From the NCBI RefSeq assembly GCF_036194065.1, contig NZ_CP108095.1:7254001-7318000 (forward strand): DNA of 64,000 nt, written 5' to 3'. The translations under genes were made by a program, and so were the position numbers. Under the pieces are notes generated by a model. The model made no database searches. It saw nothing but the letters and a program-made list of their open reading frames with translations, and was not told the DNA's origin. This DNA is from Streptomyces sp. NBC_00239 (GTDB lineage: Bacteria; Actinomycetota; Actinomycetes; Streptomycetales; Streptomycetaceae). This document shows, in pieces, positions 43,785 through 53,329 of this stretch (the first letter of the stretch is position 1; each line of letters starts with the position of its first letter).

Positions 43785-45869
43785 TCAGCTGCTGTAGACG
43801 CCGACCTCGTGCAGGGAGTAGCCCCACTGGGTGCCGCGCTGGAGCCCCTGGATTCGGACGTAGCGCGCCGAGACGCCGGAGAAGCGGGCCGTGTCGAGAC
43901 CGCCGTCACCGGAGGCCGTGGACCACGCCGTCTGCCAGTCCGTGCCGTTGGCGGACACCTCGATGCGGTAGCCGCGGGCGTACGCCGCCTCCCAGTCGAG
44001 GGTGACGCGCTTGACCAGGCTCGCGGACCCCAGGTCGATCTGGAGCCACTGGTTGTCGTTCCACTCGCTCGCCCAGCGGGTCCCGGTGTCGCCGTCGACG
44101 GCCCGGCCGGGCGAGTAGCTCACGAACGGGTTCCACCACTCCGACGTCGAGGCCGAGGCGGACGAGCCGGAGGCGAGGTTCACCCCGGACTTGTGCCGCT
44201 CGGACCCCGCCCACGTGCCGAGGTACGACTCGGCGCCGCGCATCAGGTCGTCGACCACGCCCTGGCCGCCGACCAGCCGGATGTCCTCGATCCAGTCGGG
44301 CACCAGACCGTAGTGCGAGGCGCCGTCGGTGTTGAGGTCCCAGGTGCGCAACCCGGTGGTCTGCTTGTCGATGACGGAGCCGCCGTCGGCACTGCGGAAC
44401 GGGTACGTCACCGGGTTCGGGGTGTTCGCCCCGCGCGGGCCGGGCCAGCCGCCGACGCCGTTCATGTCGGTGCCGTAGCCGTAGCCCACGTTGTACTTGT
44501 CGCGCAGCGCGTCCGTGCGCTTGGCCTCCGAGCTGAACGCCTCCGAACCGCTCATGTACTGGGCGGCGAAGCCGCCGAGCTTGTAGAGCCGCTCGGTCCA
44601 GCCCAGGTCCATCCAGCTGTGCGAGGAGATCACGCCCGGGTACGACTCGGACTCCAGGATGTCGAAGGCCCGGCCGGCCGCCTTGACGCTCATGTGGTCG
44701 ATCTCGAGCATCATCTTGCGTTTCATCATGCCGCGCACCGCGTACTCGCCGAGCTCGGTGAGGCCACGGGTGTTGCACTGGGCGTCCGCCGCGTACGAGG
44801 GGACGTCCACCCCCTCCGGGAGTTCCTTCTCCGCCGACGGCGCCGCCGCCAGGCCGATCGGGTTGTCGTGCTGCGGGCCCGCGCACTTCTCGGTCTTCCA
44901 GAAGGTGCCGGTCGACAGGAACTGGCCCACGTTGATCGCCGTGCCGAGCGCGCCGGAGTCGAAGCGCACCCCGCACAGCGCGTTGTCGAACTTGTGGCAC
45001 AGGAACATGCTGCGCACGCCGAGCCGGTGCAGCTCGTCGAGGCCGCGGTCGATGTCGGCGCGGCTGCACTGCGAGACGTCCAGGATCATCTTGCAGCCGA
45101 ACGGTTCGGAGGTCTCGACCCCCAGCACCACGGCCAGCTTGCCCTGCTTGATGACCTCACGGGCCTGGTCGGAGTCGGTGACGATGCGGAACCAGCCCTT
45201 GCCGGGGCCGCCGTACATCTTGTCGACGAACGCCTGCATGTCGTACGTCTTCTGCGCCTCCAGCCGGATCGCGGTCATCTCGTCGCAGCTGCGGTCCTTG
45301 AAGAAGTACACCGAGCAGATCACGCCGTTGGTGACGAGGTCGTTGACGAGGACCCGCTGGCCGCCGCGCCAGGCCCGCTCGATCCAGGCGTAGTAGTTCT
45401 GCTGGTGGGTCAGCGAGTCGTGGGCGGGCCAGTCCTTGAACGTCGGCCAGCCGTCGGGGTCGTGCTTGCCGTCGCCGCCCTTGGTGATGAAGTCGAACAC
45501 GGCGAGCGAGCCGTCCGGGTAGTGCTCGGGACAGTCCTTGAGGGCGTCGGCGATGCCCTGGTCGGAGAAGGCCTTGCCGCAGATCAGGCGCCCGCCGAAG
45601 CCCTCGTTGGACATGATGTGGTCGTGGGCGTCGACGAAGCCCCGGACGCGGCCCTGGGCGTCGGTCCCCTTGAACGGCTCGCCGGTGACGTTGACCTCGG
45701 AGTCGGGTGCGGGCCGCGCGGTGGGCGTCCACCAGCCCGGGTCGGCCGCGGCGCCCGGCACCGGGCCGAGCGCCATGGCCACCAGGGCGAGGAGCAGGGT
45801 GAGCAGCGCGAAGGGCCTGCGCCTGCTGCGCCGGCGCGGGGGTGGGTGCGGGGATGAGGTCATGGTCAT
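43785..45869 (-). CDS. Secreted metal-dependent hydrolase with C-terminal discoidin (F5/8 type C) domain
   Basis: The 694-residue protein has a basic N-terminus and signal peptide (FALLTLLLALVAMALGPVPG). The catalytic part (about 60-540) resembles the amidohydrolase/M19 dipeptidase class. FVDAHDHIMSN supplies an HxH near residue 80. GVETSEPFG, LCHKFDNA, LEIDHMS, SSHSW and GTDMNG follow as possible metal or active-site positions. Eight or more cysteines suggest disulfides. The last 140 residues are a discoidin-type carbohydrate-binding domain (ASEWNDNQWLQIDLG, RGYRIEVSANGTDW, YVRIQGL). The substrate is unknown. ATG 45869 is one of three nearby starts (GTG 45872, ATG 45863). Confidence 0.8.
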   Translation of the reverse strand: MTMTSSPHPPPRRRSRRRPFALLTLLLALVAMALGPVPGAAADPGWWTPTARPAPDSEVNVTGEPFKGTDAQGRVRGFVDAHDHIMSNEGFGGRLICGKAFSDQGIADALKDCPEHYPDGSLAVFDFITKGGDGKHDPDGWPTFKDWPAHDSLTHQQNYYAWIERAWRGGQRVLVNDLVTNGVICSVYFFKDRSCDEMTAIRLEAQKTYDMQAFVDKMYGGPGKGWFRIVTDSDQAREVIKQGKLAVVLGVETSEPFGCKMILDVSQCSRADIDRGLDELHRLGVRSMFLCHKFDNALCGVRFDSGALGTAINVGQFLSTGTFWKTEKCAGPQHDNPIGLAAAPSAEKELPEGVDVPSYAADAQCNTRGLTELGEYAVRGMMKRKMMLEIDHMSVKAAGRAFDILESESYPGVISSHSWMDLGWTERLYKLGGFAAQYMSGSEAFSSEAKRTDALRDKYNVGYGYGTDMNGVGGWPGPRGANTPNPVTYPFRSADGGSVIDKQTTGLRTWDLNTDGASHYGLVPDWIEDIRLVGGQGVVDDLMRGAESYLGTWAGSERHKSGVNLASGSSASASTSEWWNPFVSYSPGRAVDGDTGTRWASEWNDNQWLQIDLGSASLVKRVTLDWEAAYARGYRIEVSANGTDWQTAWSTASGDGGLDTARFSGVSARYVRIQGLQRGTQWGYSLHEVGVYSS

Positions 45870-45983
45870 CACTCACGTCTTCGGGAGGCGGGATGGCGCG
45901 GGTCGGGGCAAACCGGACCGTCCGGCGTCATGACCCGCACCCGGCGTGGCGCGATTGTCATGTCTGACACAAACGGCCACACG

Positions 45984-46012
45984 AGAATGGCTACCGCCGG
46001 TAACAGAGTCAA
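45984..46012 (-). promoter_or_regulatory. Promoter of the metal-hydrolase gene with palindrome in spacer
   Basis: On the minus strand, TTGACT (46007-46012) and CATTCT (45984-45989) are 17 bases apart, a good match to a vegetative promoter. Within the spacer, TACCGCCGGTA (45992-46002) is an 11-base palindrome, placed where a repressor would block RNA polymerase. The start codon lies 115 bases downstream. Confidence 0.5.
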
Positions 46013-46049
46013 GAGTCCGGGACGCTTGACCTGATGGCCCGTCGGATTT

Positions 46050-46145
46050 ACGCAAGCCCCGCCCGTTCTCGGGCAAGTCCTCGCCCGTCCTTGGGTGAGC
46101 CCCCGCCCGCCTTTACGCCAGCCCCGCCCGCCTTCACGCAAGCCA
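46050..46145. repeat. Imperfect tandem repeat of about 26-32 bases
   Basis: Units of the form ACGCAAGCCCCGCCCG, CGGGCAAGTCCTCGCCCG, GGGTGAGCCCCCGCCCG, ACGCCAGCCCCGCCCG and ACGCAAGCC follow one another just after the stop of the SDR gene. No coding frame or hairpin is evident. Confidence 0.6.
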
Positions 46146-46158
46146 CCGCCCCCCTTCG

Positions 46159-46902
46159 TCACATTCCGCCGGACACGCGCAGGATCGCGCCCGTCGCGTA
46201 CGAGGCGTCGCCGGACAACAGCCAGGACACCGCCCCGGCGATCTCCTCGGGCTGCCCGGACCGGCCCATCGGGATGTTCGGCGTGATCCACGCCGGGCGC
46301 TGCGGGTCCTCGTGGAACTCGGTCCAGATCACGCCCGGCGCGACGCAGTTCACCCGGATCCCGTCGGCCGCGACCTCCTTGGCGAGGCCCACCGTCAGGG
46401 CGTCGATGCCCGCCTTCGCCGCCGCGTAGTGGACGTACTGGCCGGGACTGCCGAGCGTGGCGGCGGCCGAGGAGATGTTCACGACAGCCCCGCCGCCGGT
46501 GCCCGCCATGTCGCGGACCGCGCGCCGCGCGCACAGCAGGTAGCCCAGCAGGTTGACCTCCAGGGCGGCCCGCATGCCCGCCGGGTCGGCATCGGCGAGC
46601 CGGCCGTTCGGGCCGCTGACCCCCGCGTTGTTCACCAGGCCGGTGACCGGCCCGAGCCCGTCGGCCGCACGGTCGAAGAGGGCGTCGACCTGCGCTTCGT
46701 CCGCCGTGTCCACCGCCACCGTCAGTGCGCGCCGGCCGGCCTCCCGTACCTGCGAGGCCACCGACTCCGCCGCCGCGGCGTCCGACCGGTACCCGATCAC
46801 CAGGTCGTGCCCGTCGGCCGCCAGCCGCCGGCAGACCGCCGCGCCGATGCCGCGACTCGCGCCGGTGACCACCGTGATCCTGTGCTGCTGCTCATCGTCC
46901 AT
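46159..46902 (-). CDS. Short-chain dehydrogenase/reductase (FabG-like)
   Basis: This is a 247-residue classical SDR enzyme. It has the nucleotide-binding TGASRGIG at residues 13-20, NNAG near 90, a catalytic Ser in NISSAAA near 142, and YAAAK near 158. RSDAAAAES after the second strand suggests NADP(H) preference. The C-terminal ATGAILRVSGG is typical of 3-oxoacyl-ACP reductase-like members. The substrate cannot be set from sequence alone. It is divergent from isocitrate dehydrogenase, with 194 bases between them. Its nearest same-strand neighbour is 289 bases downstream, so it is probably monocistronic. Confidence 0.9.
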   Translation of the reverse strand: MDDEQQHRITVVTGASRGIGAAVCRRLAADGHDLVIGYRSDAAAAESVASQVREAGRRALTVAVDTADEAQVDALFDRAADGLGPVTGLVNNAGVSGPNGRLADADPAGMRAALEVNLLGYLLCARRAVRDMAGTGGGAVVNISSAAATLGSPGQYVHYAAAKAGIDALTVGLAKEVAADGIRVNCVAPGVIWTEFHEDPQRPAWITPNIPMGRSGQPEEIAGAVSWLLSGDASYATGAILRVSGGM

Positions 46903-47042
46903 GATCGCCAGCGTAGATCGCGGCGACCGGCGTGATCCGGCCGACCGGGGCCCGTTCCGGCCTGTTCCGGGCCGTTGCGGGGGGCTCCGGGGCGCCGCGG
47001 ACGCGACCGCACCCGTACCCCTGTCCGGAACACCGCGATCAC

Positions 47043-47062
47043 GAGATATCTTGATGTCGAGC
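47043..47062 (+). promoter_or_regulatory. Candidate TamR-type operator upstream of isocitrate dehydrogenase
   Basis: GATATCTTGATGTCGAGCAA is an imperfect palindrome centred on CTTGATGTCGAG, 35 bases before the GTG of the isocitrate dehydrogenase gene. In Streptomyces coelicolor the MarR-family regulator TamR controls aconitase, malate synthase, malate dehydrogenase and the monomeric isocitrate dehydrogenase gene. I recall its sites as palindromes with a similar TCTTGA half-site. No tamR gene is in this window. Confidence 0.45.
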
Positions 47063-47078
47063 AATGTTGCAGACGTGA

Positions 47079-49316
<2,238 letters not shown>

Positions 49317-49345
49317 CCGTCCTCAGCACCTTCGCAGCACCGCTT

Positions 49346-49379
49346 CCGCCCCGGCCCGGCACCCGCCCGGCCGGGGCGG
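49346..49379 (+). terminator. 11-bp stem terminator after isocitrate dehydrogenase
   Basis: CCGCCCCGGCC (49346-49356) pairs with GGCCGGGGCGG (49369-49379) around a 12-base loop, 30 bases after the stop codon. The 190 bases beyond hold repeated GTCGTACGG motifs and no gene. Confidence 0.7.
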
Positions 49380-49572
49380 CCGCGTTCCGGGCGGGGCGTC
49401 GTACGGGTCGGGCGTCCTGCGGCGATGGCGTCGTACGGGTCGGGCGTCGTACGTCGTGGCCTGCTCGTCGTACGGCCTGCTCGTCGTACGGGCCGCGCGC
49501 GATGCGGTCAGGGCGTGATGCAGTCAGGGCGCGATGAGGTCAGGGCACCGTACGGTCAGGGGCGCCGTACGG

Positions 49573-51240
49573 TCAGGGCGGCTGCTGTCCCGGCGTGAAG
49601 CGGAGCCGGAAGAGCGCGCCGCCGCCGGGCGCGGCCTCGGCGGTCAGGGTCGCCCCGTGCGCGTGCGCGATCTGCCGGGCCATCGCCAGGCCCAGACCCG
49701 AACCGGGCAGCGCCCGGGCCGCGTCGGCCCGGTAGAAGCGGTCGAAGACGTACGGCAGGTCCTCGGCCGCGATCCCCGGGCCGTGGTCGCGTACGGTCAG
49801 CTCGGGAGCCCCGTACGGCCCGCCCAGCTCCACCTCCACCGGCAGCCCCGGCGGGCTGAACTTGGCCGCGTTGTCCAGCAGGTTGGACAGCAGTCGGCTC
49901 AGGCGCGCAGGCACCCCCGCCACCACTGCCCCTTCCGGGTCCGCCGCCTGCACCGTGAAGGGGACGGCCGGCCAGTGCGTACGGGCCGTCGCCGCGGCGT
50001 GCTCCACCAGCCCCGCCAGCCGCACCTGTTCGACCAGCGGCTGCGGCTCCTCGTCCCGGGCGAGCTCGATCAGGTCGTTGACCAGCCCGGTCACCTCGCG
50101 CAGCTGCCGGCCCAGCGCGGACGCAGCACGCTCCCGCTGATGGGGCGTCAACTGCTCGGCGCGGCCCAGGAGTTCGGCATTGGTACGGAGCGCCGTCAGT
50201 GGGGTGCGCAGCTCGTGCGAGGCATCCGCGACCAGCCGGCGCTGCGCGGTGACGGACTGCTCCAGCTCGCCCAGCATCGTGTTGAAGCTGCCCGCGAGCC
50301 GGGTCACCTCGTCCTCCCGCCCGGGCGGCGGGAGTTCGATCCGGTGGCGCGGGTCCCGGGTGGCCGCGATCCACTCGGCGGTGGCCGTGAGCCGGGCCAC
50401 CGGCGCCAGCCCGGTACGGGCCACCGCGTAGCCGAGCCCGGCCGCCAGCAGCACCCCCGCCGCCCCCACCGCGGACAGCAGCCAGGCGGCCTGCCGGACG
50501 CCCTCCTCCACGGTGTCGGCACGCAGCGCGACCTGGAGCGCCAGGCCCTTGCCGTACGGGGTGGCGAGCATCCGGGCGGGGTGGCCGGCGAGCCTGAAGT
50601 CGGCGGAGAACCCGTCGCTGCCACCCGCGGCCACCCGCCGGACCGCGTCGGACACCGGGAGCGTGTACCGCTCGCCGGGAGCGGCGGGGTCGGCAGGAGG
50701 GTCGCCGGCGCCGGCGGGGTCGTCGGCCGGGTCGGCCGGCACCACCTGCGCGCAGGCCGGCGCGGCCAGGAAGCGGCACTCGCCCGCGATCACGCCCGGA
50801 TGCGCGTCGCGGTTCTGCTGCGCGACGAGCCGCGCCGACTGCGTGAGGTTCAGATCGAGCTGCCGGTACAGCTCGTAGCGGACGATGAAGAACGCGGCCG
50901 TGCACACGCACACCACGACGAAGGCCACCGCGGCGGCGGCGGCCAGCGCCAGCCGGGTCCGCAGCGGCCGCCTCCGCCGCCACACCCCACCGAGCCGCCG
51001 CCGGCCGGGCCGGTCGTTCCGGCCGGACCCGGACCCGGGGCCGGACCCGGAGCCTGACCCGGAGCTGGAGCCGGACCCCGACCCCGACCCAGAGCCGGAC
51101 CCGGGGCCGGACCCGGGGCCGGACCCGGGGCCTGACCCGGAGCTGGAGCCCGACCCAGAGCTGGAGCTGGAGCTGGACCCGGACCCAGAGCTGGACCCGG
51201 ACCCCGTCCCGTCTCCCCGTCCGGCCGCCCCGCCGGTCAC
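49573..51240 (-). CDS. Sensor histidine kinase with Gly-Ser-rich N-terminus
   Basis: The 555-residue protein starts at a GTG overlapping the response regulator stop (GTGA). Residues 8-73 are almost wholly Gly, Ser and Pro. Two membrane helices (about 95-118 and 255-278) flank an extracytoplasmic sensor with two cysteines (GECRFLAAPACAQVV) and an Asp/Pro-rich loop. HAMP (280-330) leads to the phospho-acceptor box DASHELRTPLTALR. The ATPase motifs are NLLDNAAKF, RDHGPGI and GSGLGLAMARQ. It phosphorylates the paired OmpR-type regulator. The divergent murG-epimerase genes suggest it senses an envelope condition. Confidence 0.93.
   Translation of the reverse strand: MTGGAAGRGDGTGSGSSSGSGSSSSSSSGSGSSSGSGPGSGPGSGPGSGSGSGSGSGSSSGSGSGSGPGSGSGRNDRPGRRRLGGVWRRRRPLRTRLALAAAAAVAFVVVCVCTAAFFIVRYELYRQLDLNLTQSARLVAQQNRDAHPGVIAGECRFLAAPACAQVVPADPADDPAGAGDPPADPAAPGERYTLPVSDAVRRVAAGGSDGFSADFRLAGHPARMLATPYGKGLALQVALRADTVEEGVRQAAWLLSAVGAAGVLLAAGLGYAVARTGLAPVARLTATAEWIAATRDPRHRIELPPPGREDEVTRLAGSFNTMLGELEQSVTAQRRLVADASHELRTPLTALRTNAELLGRAEQLTPHQRERAASALGRQLREVTGLVNDLIELARDEEPQPLVEQVRLAGLVEHAAATARTHWPAVPFTVQAADPEGAVVAGVPARLSRLLSNLLDNAAKFSPPGLPVEVELGGPYGAPELTVRDHGPGIAAEDLPYVFDRFYRADAARALPGSGLGLAMARQIAHAHGATLTAEAAPGGGALFRLRFTPGQQPP
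51022..51217. repeat. GC-rich hexamer/dodecamer repeat encoding Gly-Ser tract of the histidine kinase
   Basis: Tandem six- and twelve-base units of the GGACCC, GGAGCC and GGAGCT type run for almost 200 bases within the 5' end of the kinase gene. On the coding strand they read Gly-Ser with interspersed Pro. A shorter tract of the same kind ends the SH3-like gene at 18.2 kb. Confidence 0.85.
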
Positions 51241-51923
51241 GCGCTGTCCAGTCGGTAGCCGACGCCGTGGACGGTGTGGACCAGCCGGGGCTCGCCGCCC
51301 GCTTCGAGTTTGCGCCGCAGATAACCCACGTACACGGCGAGCGAGTTCGAGTCCGGGCCGAAGTCACGGCCCCAGACCAGCTCCAGGATCAGTTCCCGCG
51401 GCAGCACCTGCCCCGGGTGCCGCAGCAGCAGCTCCAGCAGGGCCGCCTCGGTCCGGCTGAACTCCAGGTGCCGCCCGCCGCGCCACCCGGTCCGCGTATC
51501 CGGGTCCAGCACCAGGTCGCCGAAGGCCGGCGGGGCGGCCGCGTCCGCGGGCCCGGGCGCGGCCCGCCGCAGCAGCGCCCGGACCCGCGCCACCAGCTCG
51601 TCCAGGGCGAACGGCTTGACGAGGTAGTCGTCCGCGCCCGCCTCCAGCCCGTCCACCCGCTCGCTCACGGAGTCCAGCGCGGTCAGCACCAGCACCGGCG
51701 TCCGGTCGCCCATCGCCCGCAGCTGCCGACACACGCCGAGCCCGTCGAGCACCGGCATCATCACGTCCAGCACCAGCGCGTCAGGCTGCCACACCGCCAC
51801 CTCGGACAGGGCGGCCAGCCCGTCCCCGACGCCCCGCACCTCATACCCTTCCACCGCGAGCCCGTCCTCGACAGCCGCCCGCACCTCAGGCTCGTCGTCG
51901 ACCACCAGGATTCGATTGCGCAT
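51237..51923 (-). CDS. OmpR/PhoB-family response regulator (MprA-like)
   Basis: The 228-residue protein has a receiver domain with D9, D10, phospho-acceptor D53 (DALVLDVMMP), a Thr in VLTALD and Lys in LVKPF. A winged-helix output domain follows (about 130-225): LEFSRTEAALLELLLRHPGQ, LPRELILELVWG, NSLAVYVGYLRRKLE and VHGVGYRL. It is co-translated with the downstream histidine kinase. I prefer ATG 51923; a TTG at 51929 is possible. Direct repeats just upstream are a likely autoregulatory site, and they also lie upstream of the divergent murG paralogue. Confidence 0.94.
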   Translation of the reverse strand: MRNRILVVDDEPEVRAAVEDGLAVEGYEVRGVGDGLAALSEVAVWQPDALVLDVMMPVLDGLGVCRQLRAMGDRTPVLVLTALDSVSERVDGLEAGADDYLVKPFALDELVARVRALLRRAAPGPADAAAPPAFGDLVLDPDTRTGWRGGRHLEFSRTEAALLELLLRHPGQVLPRELILELVWGRDFGPDSNSLAVYVGYLRRKLEAGGEPRLVHTVHGVGYRLDSA

Positions 51924-51946
51924 GGACAAAGACTGCCAAACCTTCC

Positions 51947-51964
51947 TCTTAGAACGTTCTTAGA
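51947..51964. promoter_or_regulatory. Direct repeat TCTTAGA-N4-TCTTAGA, likely response regulator site
   Basis: TCTTAGA occurs at 51947-51953 and again at 51958-51964, exactly 11 bases apart, one helical turn. This spacing is typical of OmpR/PhoB-family binding sites. The centre AGAACGTTCT is also palindromic. It occupies the 62-base gap between the divergent response regulator and murG-like genes. Confidence 0.6.
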
Positions 51965-51985
51965 GCGCTCCGGGAGTGTGCCGGC

Positions 51986-53329
51986 ATGAGCACACCACTC
52001 TCCGTCGTGATCGGTGCCGGCGGCACCGGCGGTCACATCTATCCCGGTCTGGCGCTCGCCGAGGCGCTGCGCCGGGCCGTGCCCGGAGCCGTGATCTCGT
52101 TCATCGGGACCGAGCGGGGCCTGGAGACCGAGCTGATCCCCGCCGCCGGCTACCGGCTGCACACCGTCGACATGATCCCCTTCGATCCCGCGCTCGGCGC
52201 GAAGCGCTACCTGCTGCCCGCGGCCCTGCTGCGCTCGGCCGGGCAGGCGCGCGCCGTGTTGCGCAGACAGCGCGCCCAGGTGGTGGTCGGCATGGGCGGC
52301 TACCCGAGCGCGCCGGCGGTGCTCGGGGCCCGGTTCGCCGGGCTGCCGGCCATGATCCACGAGTCCAACGCGGTGCCGGGCCGGGCCAACCAGTTCGCGG
52401 CCCGCCTCACCCCGCACCTGGCCGTCGCCTTCGACCGCAGCCGTGCCCACCTCACCGGCGGCGAGCGGGCGCTGACCACCGGGATGCCGATCGCGTCGGC
52501 CCTGGCCGGGCTGGACCGCGCCGGGCTGCGCGACGAGGCCCGGCGGGCGCTGGGCGTGCGGCCCGGCGCCCGGCTGGTGGTGTTCAACGGCGGCAGCCTG
52601 GGCGCAGCCCGGCTCACCGAGGCGGCCACCGGGCTGGCCCGCGAGTGGCAGCACCGCGACGACGTGCACCTGCTGGTCAAGACCGGTCCGGCGGCGCTGG
52701 ACGGTGCCGTGCGGGCGCTCGCCGGCAGCGGCGGCGACCGGGTCGCGCGGGCCGTCCCGTACCTGGACCGGATGGACCTCGTGTACGCGGCGGCCGACCT
52801 GATCGTGTGCCGGGCCGGTTCGGCGACCGTCGCCGAACTCGCCAGCACCGGCGTGCCGGCCGTACTCGTCCCCTACCCCTACGCCCCGGGCGACCACCAG
52901 ACCCACAACGCCCGGGTGCTCGTCGACGCGGGAGCCGGGCTGCTGCTGCCGGACGGCGAGGCCACCGCGGAGCGGCTGGCCGCCCTGATCGGACCGCTGC
53001 TGGCCGACCCGGCCCGGCTCGCCGCCATGAGCGGCGCCGCGGACCCCGGCCCGCACGCGCACGCCGCCGAACTGCTCGCCGCGGAAGTCCTCCGCCTGGC
53101 CGCCCACCCGGCCGCCACCGCCGCCGCCGGCCCGTACGCGGATGGCGGCGCGACTGCGGACACCCGCCCGTCCGCCGGCACCGGCCCGTACCCGTACCCG
53201 TACCCCGCCGGACCGTCCGCCGGCACCGGCCCGTACCCGTACCCGTACCCCGCCGGACCGTCCGGCGCCAGCGGCCCGTCCGCCGGCACCCCGTCCCCCC
53301 GTACCCCCGACGCACTGGAGCGAGCATGA
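51986..53329 (+). CDS. MurG paralogue (UDP-GlcNAc:undecaprenyl-PP-MurNAc transferase family) with repeat tail
   Basis: The 447-residue GT-B glycosyltransferase has the MurG signatures: GAGGTGGHIYPGLALAEAL at residues 10-28, VVVGMGGYPSAP, MIHESNAVPGRAN, VFNGGSLGAARL, and the donor site CRAGSATVAELASTGVPAVL with PYAPGDHQTHNA. MurG proper makes lipid II and is usually about 360 residues in the dcw cluster. This copy stands outside any cell-division cluster and has an 80-residue disordered C-terminal tail containing two copies of PSAGTGPYPYPYPAG. It may build a modified wall precursor. The next gene overlaps it by four bases (ATGA). Confidence 0.88.
   Translation: MSTPLSVVIGAGGTGGHIYPGLALAEALRRAVPGAVISFIGTERGLETELIPAAGYRLHTVDMIPFDPALGAKRYLLPAALLRSAGQARAVLRRQRAQVVVGMGGYPSAPAVLGARFAGLPAMIHESNAVPGRANQFAARLTPHLAVAFDRSRAHLTGGERALTTGMPIASALAGLDRAGLRDEARRALGVRPGARLVVFNGGSLGAARLTEAATGLAREWQHRDDVHLLVKTGPAALDGAVRALAGSGGDRVARAVPYLDRMDLVYAAADLIVCRAGSATVAELASTGVPAVLVPYPYAPGDHQTHNARVLVDAGAGLLLPDGEATAERLAALIGPLLADPARLAAMSGAADPGPHAHAAELLAAEVLRLAAHPAATAAAGPYADGGATADTRPSAGTGPYPYPYPAGPSAGTGPYPYPYPAGPSGASGPSAGTPSPRTPDALERA
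53168..53257 (+). repeat. Two identical 45-base tandem units in the murG-like gene
   Basis: Bases 53168-53212 and 53213-53257 are identical. Each encodes PSAGTGPYPYPYPAG in frame. A degenerate third start (PSGASGPSAGT) follows. Confidence 0.9.

Noticed and set aside
46050..46145. A short CRISPR array
   Set aside because: The repeats are imperfect, adjacent without unique spacers of constant length, and no cas gene is present.
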